Origin: an uncultured Phycisphaerales bacterium
GTDB lineage: Bacteria; Planctomycetota; Phycisphaerae; Sedimentisphaerales; Anaerobacaceae
Direction of reading: 5' to 3'
Assembly: GCA_937927975.1 (NCBI GenBank)
Contig: CALEZT010000156.1
Location: 1-5,103, forward strand
Length of the DNA: 5,103 nucleotides
In this document: positions 1 through 4,940 of the stretch, one piece after another
How positions within the stretch are numbered: position 1 is the first letter of the stretch
Layout: each line of letters opens with the position of its first letter
The notes under the pieces: model-generated
Told to the model about the DNA's origin: nothing
The model's database searches: none
The model's input: only the letters and a program-made list of their open reading frames with translations
Position numbers and translations under genes: made by a program

Positions 1-488
1 CCGCACCGTTTTCGGGCTGTGGCCTCGCTGAGTCCTTCTCTCGCCAGATACCGCCGCCATTCATCCGCATCGTGCTCGGTGATGGCCGCCAGCGGCTTGT
101 CATGGCCGAAGAACCCAATGAGGTTACGGCAGGTCTGCTCATAGACGGCACGTGTGTTCCCTCGCACGTCGGTCCGACTCTCAATGTACTGATCGCACAG
201 CCGGCCGATGGACATTTGCGGCCCCGGCTCGGACTTGGCTCGCGGATCAAGGAGTCCGACCTTCACAAGCCTGCGGTGCATATCGTCGTGCAGGTCCGCA
301 ACCCATCGGGCGGTTTCGGCGGCAATGCTCCCGGTGAACCGCCCCGTGATGAGATCCTCAACCTTGCATTTGAAGGTCGTAGCTTGCCCCATGTTGGCCT
401 TGCCCATGCGAACCACCTTCCGCTTGCCGTCTCCGGCCACGAACAGGATTCGCTTTCGCCCACCCTTGTCTTTCCCTATAGTCGCCAT
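1..488 (-). CDS. Tyrosine site-specific recombinase (phage-type integrase), N-terminal part, cut by window edge
   Basis: This frame is open from an ATG at 488 to the left edge of the window (162 complete codons), so only the N-terminal part is present. It begins MATIGKDKGGRKRILFV. Residues ~1-50 look like the basic N-terminal arm-binding region. Residues ~92-160 (MSIGRLCDQYIESRTDVRGNTRAVYEQT..., then ...FFGHDKPLAAITEHDADEWRRYL) fit the helical SAM-like core-binding domain of tyrosine recombinases, ending at the usual 'GLSEATARKRCG' segment just before the catalytic domain. The catalytic R-H-R-Y residues lie off-window, so activity cannot be judged. The family cuts and rejoins DNA at attachment sites to integrate or excise mobile elements. 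The start is supported by AGGAG eight bases upstream. The gene begins two bases after the stop of the RHH-like gene, so the pair is probably translationally coupled. The sequence strongly resembles integrases I associate with planctomycetes. Confidence 0.88.
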   Translation of the reverse strand, partial: MATIGKDKGGRKRILFVAGDGKRKVVRMGKANMGQATTFKCKVEDLITGRFTGSIAAETARWVADLHDDMHRRLVKVGLLDPRAKSEPGPQMSIGRLCDQYIESRTDVRGNTRAVYEQTCRNLIGFFGHDKPLAAITEHDADEWRRYLAREGLSEATARKRC

Positions 489-490
489 GC

Positions 491-682
491 TCAGGACTCC
501 TGATTCAGCTTCTCTGCAAGAAGGTCTCGGACGTAGTGTGTCATGCTCTTGTCGGCCCTCTTCGCTGCCGCGCACAGCGCCTTGTGGAACGCCGGGGTCA
601 ATCGGATAACGATCTGGACATCCTTGACCTGTCCCTTTGGTAACGCTGGGCGGCCCATCTTGGATTTCTTTGCCTTGCTCAT
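491..682 (-). CDS. Small ribbon-helix-helix-like (Arc/MetJ-type) putative DNA-binding protein, 63 aa
   Basis: This basic 63-residue protein starts MSKAKKSKMGRPALPKG, a 'GRP.LPKG' arm. It continues with a predicted beta-strand (VQIVIRLTP, residues ~22-30) and two helices (AFHKALCAAAKRADKS and MTHYVRDLLAEKL). This strand-helix-helix order, with LTP at the strand-helix junction, is typical of small ribbon-helix-helix regulators, which bind operators as dimers through the strand. It is directly followed by the integrase gene (two-base gap), so it may regulate integrase expression. A good promoter with an inverted repeat lies immediately upstream, which would suit autoregulation (inference). There is no clear Shine-Dalgarno before its ATG, and the predicted transcript start falls at or very near the start codon. 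It could instead be an antitoxin-like protein, but no toxin gene is next to it. Confidence 0.75.
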   Translation of the reverse strand: MSKAKKSKMGRPALPKGQVKDVQIVIRLTPAFHKALCAAAKRADKSMTHYVRDLLAEKLNQES

Positions 683-686
683 TCTC

Positions 687-707
687 GCATACTAATTTCC
701 GGTATGC
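687..707. repeat. Inverted repeat GCATAC-N9-GTATGC, candidate operator
   Basis: GCATAC (687-692) and GTATGC (702-707) form a perfect 6-bp inverted repeat with a nine-base spacer. The right arm also sits in the 8-bp palindrome TATGCATA (703-710). The repeat overlaps the -10 and spacer of the predicted promoter, where a bound repressor would block RNA polymerase. The RHH-like protein or the excisionase-like HTH protein are natural candidates for the binder (inference). Confidence 0.5.
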
Positions 708-717
708 ATAATGTCAA
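689..717 (-). promoter_or_regulatory. Predicted sigma70-type promoter for the RHH-integrase unit
   Basis: On the minus strand a perfect -35 hexamer TTGACA (712-717) is followed by a 17-bp spacer and a -10-like TAGTAT (689-694, four of six consensus bases). The -35 overlaps the TGA stop of the excisionase-like gene. Only six bases separate the -10 from the ATG at 682, so transcription would begin about at the start codon, giving a leaderless or nearly leaderless message. Confidence 0.6.
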
Positions 718-950
718 GCACTATTCTGATCCGGCTCGCACTTTTCTTCTGACCGCCTGCGAATCCATGCCTTCAGATCGTCCGGGCTGTACCGCACGTT
801 TCGCCCGCCGAAGCGGACGGCGGGAATATCCCCGCTCTTGGTCAAGCCCCACAGGGTCCGCTCGCTGATGCTCAGCACCTTCGCGGCCTGCCGCGCCGTC
901 AATAACATCGGTTCGAGTGTCGGTTCGGTCCGTTGTCCAAACATGCTCAT
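714..950 (-). CDS. Excisionase-like MerR-type helix-turn-helix protein (HTH_17-like), 78 aa
   Basis: The core LLTARQAAKVLSISERTLWG, followed by LTKSGDIPAVRFGGRNVRYSPDDLKAWIRR, is the standard winged-HTH of excisionase/AlpA-like proteins. It has a first helix with the 'TARQAAKVL' pattern, a recognition helix ISERTLWGL, a wing around IPAVRFGGRNVRY and a final helix DDLKAWI. Such proteins bend DNA near attachment sites to direct the integrase towards excision, or act as regulators. The start at 950 (MSMFGQ...) is preferred because GGAG (956-959) sits five bases upstream. An in-frame ATG at 965 would add MYGDQ but has only a poor ribosome site. The gene lies between the helicase and the RHH-integrase pair, a usual place for xis. 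It is separated from the helicase stop by a repeat-bearing gap, so it may have its own control. Whether it is a true excisionase or a regulator cannot be told from sequence alone. Confidence 0.82.
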   Translation of the reverse strand: MSMFGQRTEPTLEPMLLTARQAAKVLSISERTLWGLTKSGDIPAVRFGGRNVRYSPDDLKAWIRRRSEEKCEPDQNSA

Positions 951-955
951 CTGAT

Positions 956-959
956 CTCC
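956..959 (-). promoter_or_regulatory. Ribosome binding site deciding the start of the excisionase-like gene
   Basis: GGAG on the minus strand lies five bases before the ATG at 950. It lies inside the coding sequence of the longer alternative (start at 965), which argues for the shorter protein. Confidence 0.55.
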
Positions 960-997
960 ATACATGCTCTTGATTCAATCACACACGTATCGGAATC

Positions 998-1107
998 GCG
1001 TCCTATGCGTCCCAACACTTCCCTATTTATTCCTTCATCCATCACTCTTATCCATTTCTCTTTCGACTGCGCGATTAAATTGGGATTACATGGGACGTTT
1101 GGGACGT
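998..1107. repeat. Paired CGTCC(C/T)A boxes in inverted orientation flanking a 76-bp spacer
   Basis: On the plus strand GCGTCCTA (998-1005) and GCGTCCCA (1007-1014) repeat with a 9-bp period. TGGGACGT at 1091-1098 and 1100-1107 repeats the box in the opposite direction, also with a 9-bp period. The arms 998-1014 and 1091-1107 match as an inverted repeat at 13 of 17 positions, including a perfect seven-base core CGTCCCA/TGGGACG. The right arm lies within the last codons of the helicase gene, the left arm in the gap before the excisionase-like gene. Possible roles are binding sites for the excisionase, integrase or a regulator, or a long-loop stem (inference). Confidence 0.45.
1015..1066. other. 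Purine-rich stretch (minus strand) between helicase and excisionase-like gene
   Basis: The minus strand here is almost all A and G (pieces such as AAAGAGAAATGGATAAGAG and GATGAAGGAATAAATAGGGAAG). The plus strand is correspondingly pyrimidine-rich and more AT-rich than the flanking coding DNA. It fills the spacer between the paired CGTCC(C/T)A boxes. I see no convincing promoter, terminator or RNA gene in it. A weak open frame runs through it (see the rejected list). Confidence 0.4.
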
Positions 1108-2526
1108 AACGGCCACAAGGCCGCGGTATACGTAGGGCCGATTCGTCCCGCTCCCGGGCCTCTCTCGATCAACTCCGGGAAACACCCGCCGCACCTGCTT
1201 GCCGAATTGCCGGTTGCTCAGGGGGCAGTAGCCGTTCGATTGGCACCATGTTCTGTATTCCCCGTAGAGCGTGTCGCACACAATGCCGTAGGCGTTCGGG
1301 GAGTGGGTGTAATTCTCCAGCAGGAACGCCCGCGCCGGGTCCGCGTCCTGCCGATAGTCCTCCAGCAGGGCCTTACTCTTTTCGGGCAGGGCGAACCCAC
1401 CAGCCCGATTGAGCCTCCGCAGTCCCTCCAGCGCCCAGTTGAACACCCCCGGTAGTTCGGTCGCAATGATCTCGCCGGCAAGGCCCTTGTGTTGCTGCTC
1501 TTCGGGAATCGTTCTGTCAAACGGCACCAGCAAAATTCGCCGCCAGATCCCCTGCGTCTTGTCCGTGAACCGGGGCAGAGCATTCGTCGAAATCATGATC
1601 TTGGCCGTCGGCACTGCCTGCACGGGCTCCCGGAACTTCCGCTCGAATGTGAACCGGTCCCCGGCCACGAACGATTTCAAGATGCTTTCGGCCTCCTCCT
1701 CGATGATGTGCGAGGACTCGTTCGTGGCGTTGACCACCTTGCCCAGCGTCGCATACAGGGCGAACGGATTCCCGAACCGCGCCAGGCCCACCTGGCTGCA
1801 ATTTTCCGTGCCCACAAGGGCCTGCACAACCTCGACGAAACACCCCTTGCCGTTCGCCCCCCCGCCGACGCACAGGAGGAACTTCTGTTCCTGAAGGTCC
1901 GGCCGGAACAGGTAGCCCACCCATCGTTGAAGCAGATCGATCCGGTCGTTGTCACCGTCCATGACGTCCTTGAGGAAGCCCTTCCATATCGGGCACTTGG
2001 CGGCCGGATCGTAGTCGAAGGGCAGACGGGTCAAACTAAAATACCCTGGCGTGTGGGGCAGTAGTACACGAGCTGCGTCTCGATCCGGCCCCCCAATGGA
2101 AAGCAGGCCATTCCGAACGGGTATCACTCGGGGATGTTCCTGATCGTCCAGCCACGAGTTCAGTTCGCACGTCTCGCGAATCAGAACCAATGGGTCGATG
2201 TTCAACAGGACGTTGCTCACGAGATTCCGCGTGACCTTCAGGCACACGGGAATCCCACTCAACCCGGGCCCCTGATTTAATTGCAGCCAGTGGGTGACAT
2301 TGGCCGACAACGTGTCGTCCGAGATCCGCTGATAGCGTCCGTCCCGCCAGTGGTAGTACTCCCCGCGCCACTTGCGGACGGTGAAGTATGATTCATGCTT
2401 GCCCAGCATATCCCCATCGATGTGGACGTAATCGTTCAGGAAGCTCAACGCCAGATTGTACGGATCGCACGCCCGGGCAATCTCCGCCTTCGTCGCGGTT
2501 ACGTCCTTCGTCGCGGTCTTAGGCAT
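1075..2526 (-). CDS. D5/P4-type superfamily 3 replicative helicase (primase-helicase family), 483 aa, no primase domain
   Basis: This is the ATPase part of phage/plasmid D5-like primase-helicases, which form hexameric rings that unwind DNA at element origins. Residues ~50-175 match the D5 N-terminal region (...VIPVRNGLLSIGG..., ...LLPHTPGYFSLTRLPFDYDP...CPIWKGFL). The Walker A loop is GGGANGKG (~221-228). The acidic Walker B-like site is VVNATNES (~264-271). Motif C is KIMISTNALPRFTDKTQGIW (309-328) with the sensor Asn at 315, then the RR arginine pair (329-330). Residues ~400-470 resemble the C-terminal winged-helix part. The Walker A serine/threonine is replaced by glycine. The protein lacks the N-terminal Toprim or AEP primase domain of P4 alpha-type enzymes. 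The ATG at 2526 has GGAGGAG four bases upstream and overlaps the preceding gene by eight bases. A longer frame to 2781 would read through that gene and is unlikely. Confidence 0.9.
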   Translation of the reverse strand: MPKTATKDVTATKAEIARACDPYNLALSFLNDYVHIDGDMLGKHESYFTVRKWRGEYYHWRDGRYQRISDDTLSANVTHWLQLNQGPGLSGIPVCLKVTRNLVSNVLLNIDPLVLIRETCELNSWLDDQEHPRVIPVRNGLLSIGGPDRDAARVLLPHTPGYFSLTRLPFDYDPAAKCPIWKGFLKDVMDGDNDRIDLLQRWVGYLFRPDLQEQKFLLCVGGGANGKGCFVEVVQALVGTENCSQVGLARFGNPFALYATLGKVVNATNESSHIIEEEAESILKSFVAGDRFTFERKFREPVQAVPTAKIMISTNALPRFTDKTQGIWRRILLVPFDRTIPEEQQHKGLAGEIIATELPGVFNWALEGLRRLNRAGGFALPEKSKALLEDYRQDADPARAFLLENYTHSPNAYGIVCDTLYGEYRTWCQSNGYCPLSNRQFGKQVRRVFPGVDRERPGSGTNRPYVYRGLVAVTSQTSHVIPI

Positions 2527-2803
2527 ATTGCTCCTCCGGCTGCCCGTTCCGTCCTTCCTCGCTGCGGAACTGCCCGTCCTGACCACTTCCTGAGCCGTCT
2601 TGGTACGGCCGGGCAGCGTACAGGGGGCAACCATGATCGGTGCATCGGGCCACCTCGCCACTCTGCCAGCCGCAGCACTCAAGGCATTGGGCATTGACGC
2701 AGGCCCGCAGACCTTTGCCCTTGACCGCCCGGCAGTAGATCGCGCGGTACTTCGGCGGCATCTGCCGCAACCTCTCGGCAATCTGCTCGTCTCGGTTCAG
2801 CAT
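2519..2803 (-). CDS. Small Cys-cluster (putative zinc-binding) mobile-element protein, 94 aa
   Basis: The protein starts MLNRDEQIAERLRQMPPKYR and has a compact core, AVKGKGLRACVNAQCLECCGW followed by QSGEVARCTDHGCPLYAARPY. Cysteines at 35, 40, 43, 44, 54 and 59 include a C-x2-C and a C-x4-C pair, consistent with a small zinc site. The pattern 'A-x-CLxC-G...EVxxC...CPLyxxRp' is one I recognise from short uncharacterised proteins of phages and integrated elements; I know no proven function. The last ~25 residues (DGSGSGQDGQFRSEEGRNGQ) are low-complexity and likely disordered. GGGAGG seven bases upstream supports the start. It overlaps the 76-aa gene by seven bases and the helicase by eight, so the three are surely co-translated. 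This suggests, but does not prove, a role in helicase loading or element replication. Confidence 0.82.
   Translation of the reverse strand: MLNRDEQIAERLRQMPPKYRAIYCRAVKGKGLRACVNAQCLECCGWQSGEVARCTDHGCPLYAARPYQDGSGSGQDGQFRSEEGRNGQPEEQYA
2531..2537 (-). promoter_or_regulatory. Strong Shine-Dalgarno fixing the helicase start
   Basis: GGAGGAG on the minus strand lies four bases before the ATG at 2526, inside the end of the Cys-cluster gene. It settles the helicase start against the much longer in-frame alternative at 2781. Confidence 0.75.
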
Positions 2804-3027
2804 TGCTCGCCTCCCGCATAGGCTCGGCGCAGGTGACGCTCAAACAGGGCCGTGAAGCCTACCCGTGCCATCTCGCTTGCATCGAAGAACGTCAAGAAGT
2901 AGAGGACTTCCGCGGCTCGGCTCAGATCCGCCCTTGACGCCACCCTGAGTCGTTGATATGGTGATCGTTGTTTCGTGGTCGTCGCCGGTGGGTTGCCGCC
3001 CCCGGCATTTTTTATGCGCGCAGTCAT
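2797..3027 (-). CDS. Hypothetical protein, 76 aa, within the helicase operon
   Basis: I do not recognise this protein. It starts MTARIKNAGGGNPPATTTKQ, a basic, flexible, Gly/Thr-rich stretch of about 22 residues. A probably helical part follows: SPYQRLRVASRADLSRAAEV, then LYFLTFFDASEMARVGFTALFERHLRRAYAGG. No Cys/His cluster, signal peptide or true membrane helix is seen; LYFLTFF is too short. It is accepted as real because it is packed between two other genes. Its ATG overlaps the stop of the 68-aa HTH gene (ATGA, four bases), its stop overlaps the start of the Cys-cluster gene by seven bases, and AGAGGA lies eight bases before its ATG. A small adaptor or DNA-associated protein would fit, but this is a guess. 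Confidence 0.7.
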   Translation of the reverse strand: MTARIKNAGGGNPPATTTKQRSPYQRLRVASRADLSRAAEVLYFLTFFDASEMARVGFTALFERHLRRAYAGGEQC

Positions 3028-3230
3028 ACTGTGATTCCTCTCAGATTCTCAAACGGTTTGTGAAGCAGGACCCAACTCGCATGTTCGATGTCGGCGGGGG
3101 TCCAGAGGAAGTTGCCGGAGGGAGACTTTTGCGGTGGGTCAACCCTGCCACACCACACGGCCTTGGTGAGCAGGCTGACAGAGACTCCGAGAAGTCTTGC
3201 GACTTGGCGGGTACTGAGGTAATCCATCAT
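3024..3230 (-). CDS. MerR-like helix-turn-helix protein, 68 aa, first gene of the helicase operon
   Basis: The sequence MMDYLSTRQVARLLGVSVSLLTKAVWCGRVDPP shows the 'LSTRQVARLLGVS' helix-turn-helix of MerR/excisionase-like proteins. The wing and final helix follow as SPSGNFLWTPADIEHASWVL. Unlike the excisionase-like gene at 714-950, it has the 'G-R-V-x-P-P' wing entry and 'W-TPADIE' ending common in short element-borne HTH regulators. It may regulate this operon, recruit the helicase to an origin, or assist excision; the sequence does not decide. The start may be either of two adjacent ATGs (3230 or 3227). AAGGG is five bases before the first. That ribosome site lies in one arm of a predicted hairpin, so translation may be controlled. 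It overlaps the 76-aa gene by four bases. Confidence 0.8.
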   Translation of the reverse strand: MMDYLSTRQVARLLGVSVSLLTKAVWCGRVDPPQKSPSGNFLWTPADIEHASWVLLHKPFENLRGITV

Positions 3231-3236
3231 GCAATC

Positions 3237-3284
3237 CCTTATGAGTCGTATTCGTCGGCGGCTTCACATGCCGCCCTCATAAGG
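3237..3284 (-). promoter_or_regulatory. Hairpin covering the Shine-Dalgarno of the 68-aa HTH gene
   Basis: Read on the minus strand, CCTTATGAG (3276-3284) and GGCGGC (3270-3275) form an unbroken 5' arm. After a seven-base loop the 3' side has GCCGCC (3257-3262), an 11-base bulge, and CTCATAAGG (3237-3245). All 15 base pairs are Watson-Crick. Four of the five bases of the AAGGG ribosome site (3236-3240) lie in the outer stem, so folding would hide it. The outer 9-bp perfect repeat could equally be a DNA operator. Confidence 0.5.
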
Positions 3285-3289
3285 TATTG

Positions 3290-3329
3290 CGGGAATTTTG
3301 GCTTCCCGGCCGGGAATTCAGGCTTCCCG
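3290..3329. repeat. Two tandem 19-bp inverted-repeat units (21-bp period) with a central 14-bp palindrome
   Basis: On the plus strand the unit CGGGAATTNNGGCTTCCCG... occurs at 3290-3308 and, after a GC dinucleotide, at 3311-3329. The two copies differ only at positions 9 and 10 of the unit (TT versus CA). Each has 6-bp inverted arms, CGGGAA and TTCCCG. The junction creates the perfect palindrome TTCCCGGCCGGGAA (3303-3316). The period is exactly two helical turns, as expected of iterons or paired operators. There is no T-run after it on the minus strand, so a simple intrinsic terminator for the 527-aa gene is not supported. Confidence 0.6.
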
Positions 3330-3356
3330 ACGGAAAATCAAGGGAAATGTATGGGG

Positions 3357-4940
3357 CTACTCAAGAACCCACGGAATCTCGCTGCTGGACTTGTAGATGT
3401 ATGCGGTCTTTTCGCCTTTGACCGCCTTGAAATGGCTTCCGATCTGCGTGTTCGCTTTCATGATGGCTCTCTTGGCCCTGTTTATTGCTTTTTGGACGCG
3501 AGAGCGAACTCGTTCTTGTTCGTCAACCGGGCGTGGTTGGCCATGCTTGTTCAATCGCTTTCGGAGATGGTCGTTCAGTTGATCGGCCTGCTTCTGCAAC
3601 TCTGCCTTTCGGGTCGGATCTTCTGCGTCGTCGGAATCAGCTTTCAGCTTGTTCACCGCTTTTTGGATGTCCTCCGCTTCCCAGTTGTCAAGGTGCTTCA
3701 GGTTGTATCGGTTCGTATGAAGATCAGAATCCATCGCCTCCTCGGCGTCCATCCTTCTACCACTCTCAGGCGATTTTTCTCTGCACGCACGCTCAATATC
3801 AAGGCACTCGATCGGTTTGTTTGGGCTCTTCATGAGGTAGTGGATGTATTGCATGCCCTTGGAATCGTCCACTGTCGTCTCGTGCTTCTCGTAGATGATC
3901 CGCCAGGTGGCACCTTCACTCTTGAACACGAATTGAGGCTTCGGCTTGTCGCCGTGCCACCCACCGAATCCAAACGTGTTCCTGGGTCTTTCAGAGAGTT
4001 CAGCCTCTACATGGCGGAGCGCACTGCGGATAAAGGTCTGCCGGGTGTCGTAAGCGAGAGGCGAACAGTCGCCAAGACGGGACCATGTAGGACCGGTCAG
4101 GACCAATGATGATATGCCTTCCCCGGCAATCTGCGCGTCCGGCAGTTTCGTGTCATGGATGGAAGCGAGAACCACATACCATCGCTGCCGCTCGAATACT
4201 GAATCGAGTGTAGGGAGTGTTCCCGGCGAACGGTCATCCACAGGAAACCACTTGTCCACGATGTTGTCTGGGACCTTCGGACGCCTTCGCCAGCAGCCAA
4301 GATGCTCTCCGATGATCCGCTCAATCCTCGCAACGTGCGCCTGGTGCTCCTGTGTCGGCCGCCCGGCTTCGTATCCTCGCCCTGCGAAGATCGGCCAATA
4401 TCCCCACCAGTTGTGCCTCAGCAACAAGTCGCCCGTCGGCTTCCGGGCTTCACGATCAAGCTCGGCCTTCACTTCCCCGGCGTACTCCGCCCATCTCTTC
4501 GCGCCATCGGCACACTTGCGTTTGCGCGGATTCTCTTGTGGAAGTCCCTGGCCTTGCCTTTTCGCTTCGGCCGCGAGCCGCAGAAGATGTTCCATGTACT
4601 CGGCGCCAAGGCAAACGGGCATCTTGGAGTATTGCTGACCATTCTGTTCGACAAATTCGACTCGCAACCACCATGCCCATTCCCAGCCGTCTCCATCCGG
4701 CCTGACCTGCCTGTTGCGAAACCTGGCGTCGCTCTCAGCTCTTCTCCGGTCCTCCTCCATCCGTGATTCGCGTGTGTTCTCCTGCTCATCGACAGCCGTC
4801 CGCCATTTCTCCCATTCCTTTACAAACGGAGCAACATTTTCGCGGAATACCCGCAGGTTCTCCTCTTCCAAGATCAGTTGATCGACTCTGTCCGCAACCG
4901 CGTTTAGAAAGGCATCCCACTGCTCTCGTGACATTGTCAT
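3357..4940 (-). CDS. Uncharacterised 527-aa protein with a C-terminal module like that of AfsR/LuxR-type regulatory ATPases
   Basis: Residues 1-80 are highly charged and probably helical or coiled coil (EEENLRVFRENVAPFVKEWE..., ...ESRMEEDRRRAESDARF). Residues ~85-330 are unfamiliar and rich in Trp (WEWAWWLRVEF; RHNWWGYWPIFAGRGY). Residues ~336-385 (FVFKSEGATWRIIYEKHETT, then SKGMQYIHYLMKSPNKPIECLDIE) match the 'FrrEGeyWtiaY...lrDaKGLrYLarLLxxPGrEfhaLDL' pattern at the ends of large bacterial regulatory ATPases and cyclase-linked proteins. The charged helical linker (~410-465) and the final ERVRSRVQKAINRAKRAI, then GSHFKAVKGEKTAYIY, also match that module ('RarvNVtRAIraAlrrI...lGxHL...tGtfcsY'). 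No Walker motifs, nuclease motif or membrane segment are visible, so the function is unknown. The ATG at 4940 overlaps an upstream TGA (TGATG); the ribosome site is weak, and MSREQ at 4934 is an alternative start. Confidence 0.8.
   Translation of the reverse strand: MTMSREQWDAFLNAVADRVDQLILEEENLRVFRENVAPFVKEWEKWRTAVDEQENTRESRMEEDRRRAESDARFRNRQVRPDGDGWEWAWWLRVEFVEQNGQQYSKMPVCLGAEYMEHLLRLAAEAKRQGQGLPQENPRKRKCADGAKRWAEYAGEVKAELDREARKPTGDLLLRHNWWGYWPIFAGRGYEAGRPTQEHQAHVARIERIIGEHLGCWRRRPKVPDNIVDKWFPVDDRSPGTLPTLDSVFERQRWYVVLASIHDTKLPDAQIAGEGISSLVLTGPTWSRLGDCSPLAYDTRQTFIRSALRHVEAELSERPRNTFGFGGWHGDKPKPQFVFKSEGATWRIIYEKHETTVDDSKGMQYIHYLMKSPNKPIECLDIERACREKSPESGRRMDAEEAMDSDLHTNRYNLKHLDNWEAEDIQKAVNKLKADSDDAEDPTRKAELQKQADQLNDHLRKRLNKHGQPRPVDEQERVRSRVQKAINRAKRAIMKANTQIGSHFKAVKGEKTAYIYKSSSEIPWVLE

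Noticed and set aside
72..609. Overlapping plus-strand frames opposite the integrase and RHH-like genes
   Set aside because: Their products show no family pattern, and the minus-strand frames encode clear domains with ribosome sites and tight spacing.
951..1030. Promoter for the excisionase-like gene (TTGGGA followed by a GATAC-like -10)
   Set aside because: The -35 matches only four of six bases and the -10 is poor; not good enough to report.
951..1070. Open minus-strand frame through the purine-rich gap, including a 31-codon ORF (MDEGINREVLGRIGRDSD...) whose TGA overlaps the ATG at 950
   Set aside because: The stop-start overlap is suggestive, but there is no good ribosome site or recognisable pattern and the purine bias explains the open frame. 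Too weak to annotate.
2527..2781. 85-residue N-terminal extension of the helicase
   Set aside because: It is Arg/Ser/Ala-rich shadow sequence of the Cys-cluster gene, and the ATG at 2526 has a far better ribosome site.
3290..3329. CRISPR-like repeats
   Set aside because: Only two units with a two-base gap, no spacers and no cas genes.
3231..3356. Intrinsic terminator after the 527-aa gene
   Set aside because: The inverted repeats could form stems, but no T-run follows on the minus strand; operators or iterons explain the tandem arrangement better.
2958..4109. Plus-strand open frame of 383 codons opposite the 527-aa gene
   Set aside because: It runs antisense to a convincing gene, crosses the repeat-bearing gap and the 68-aa HTH gene, and its product has no domain-like pattern. 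It is a shadow frame in GC-rich DNA.
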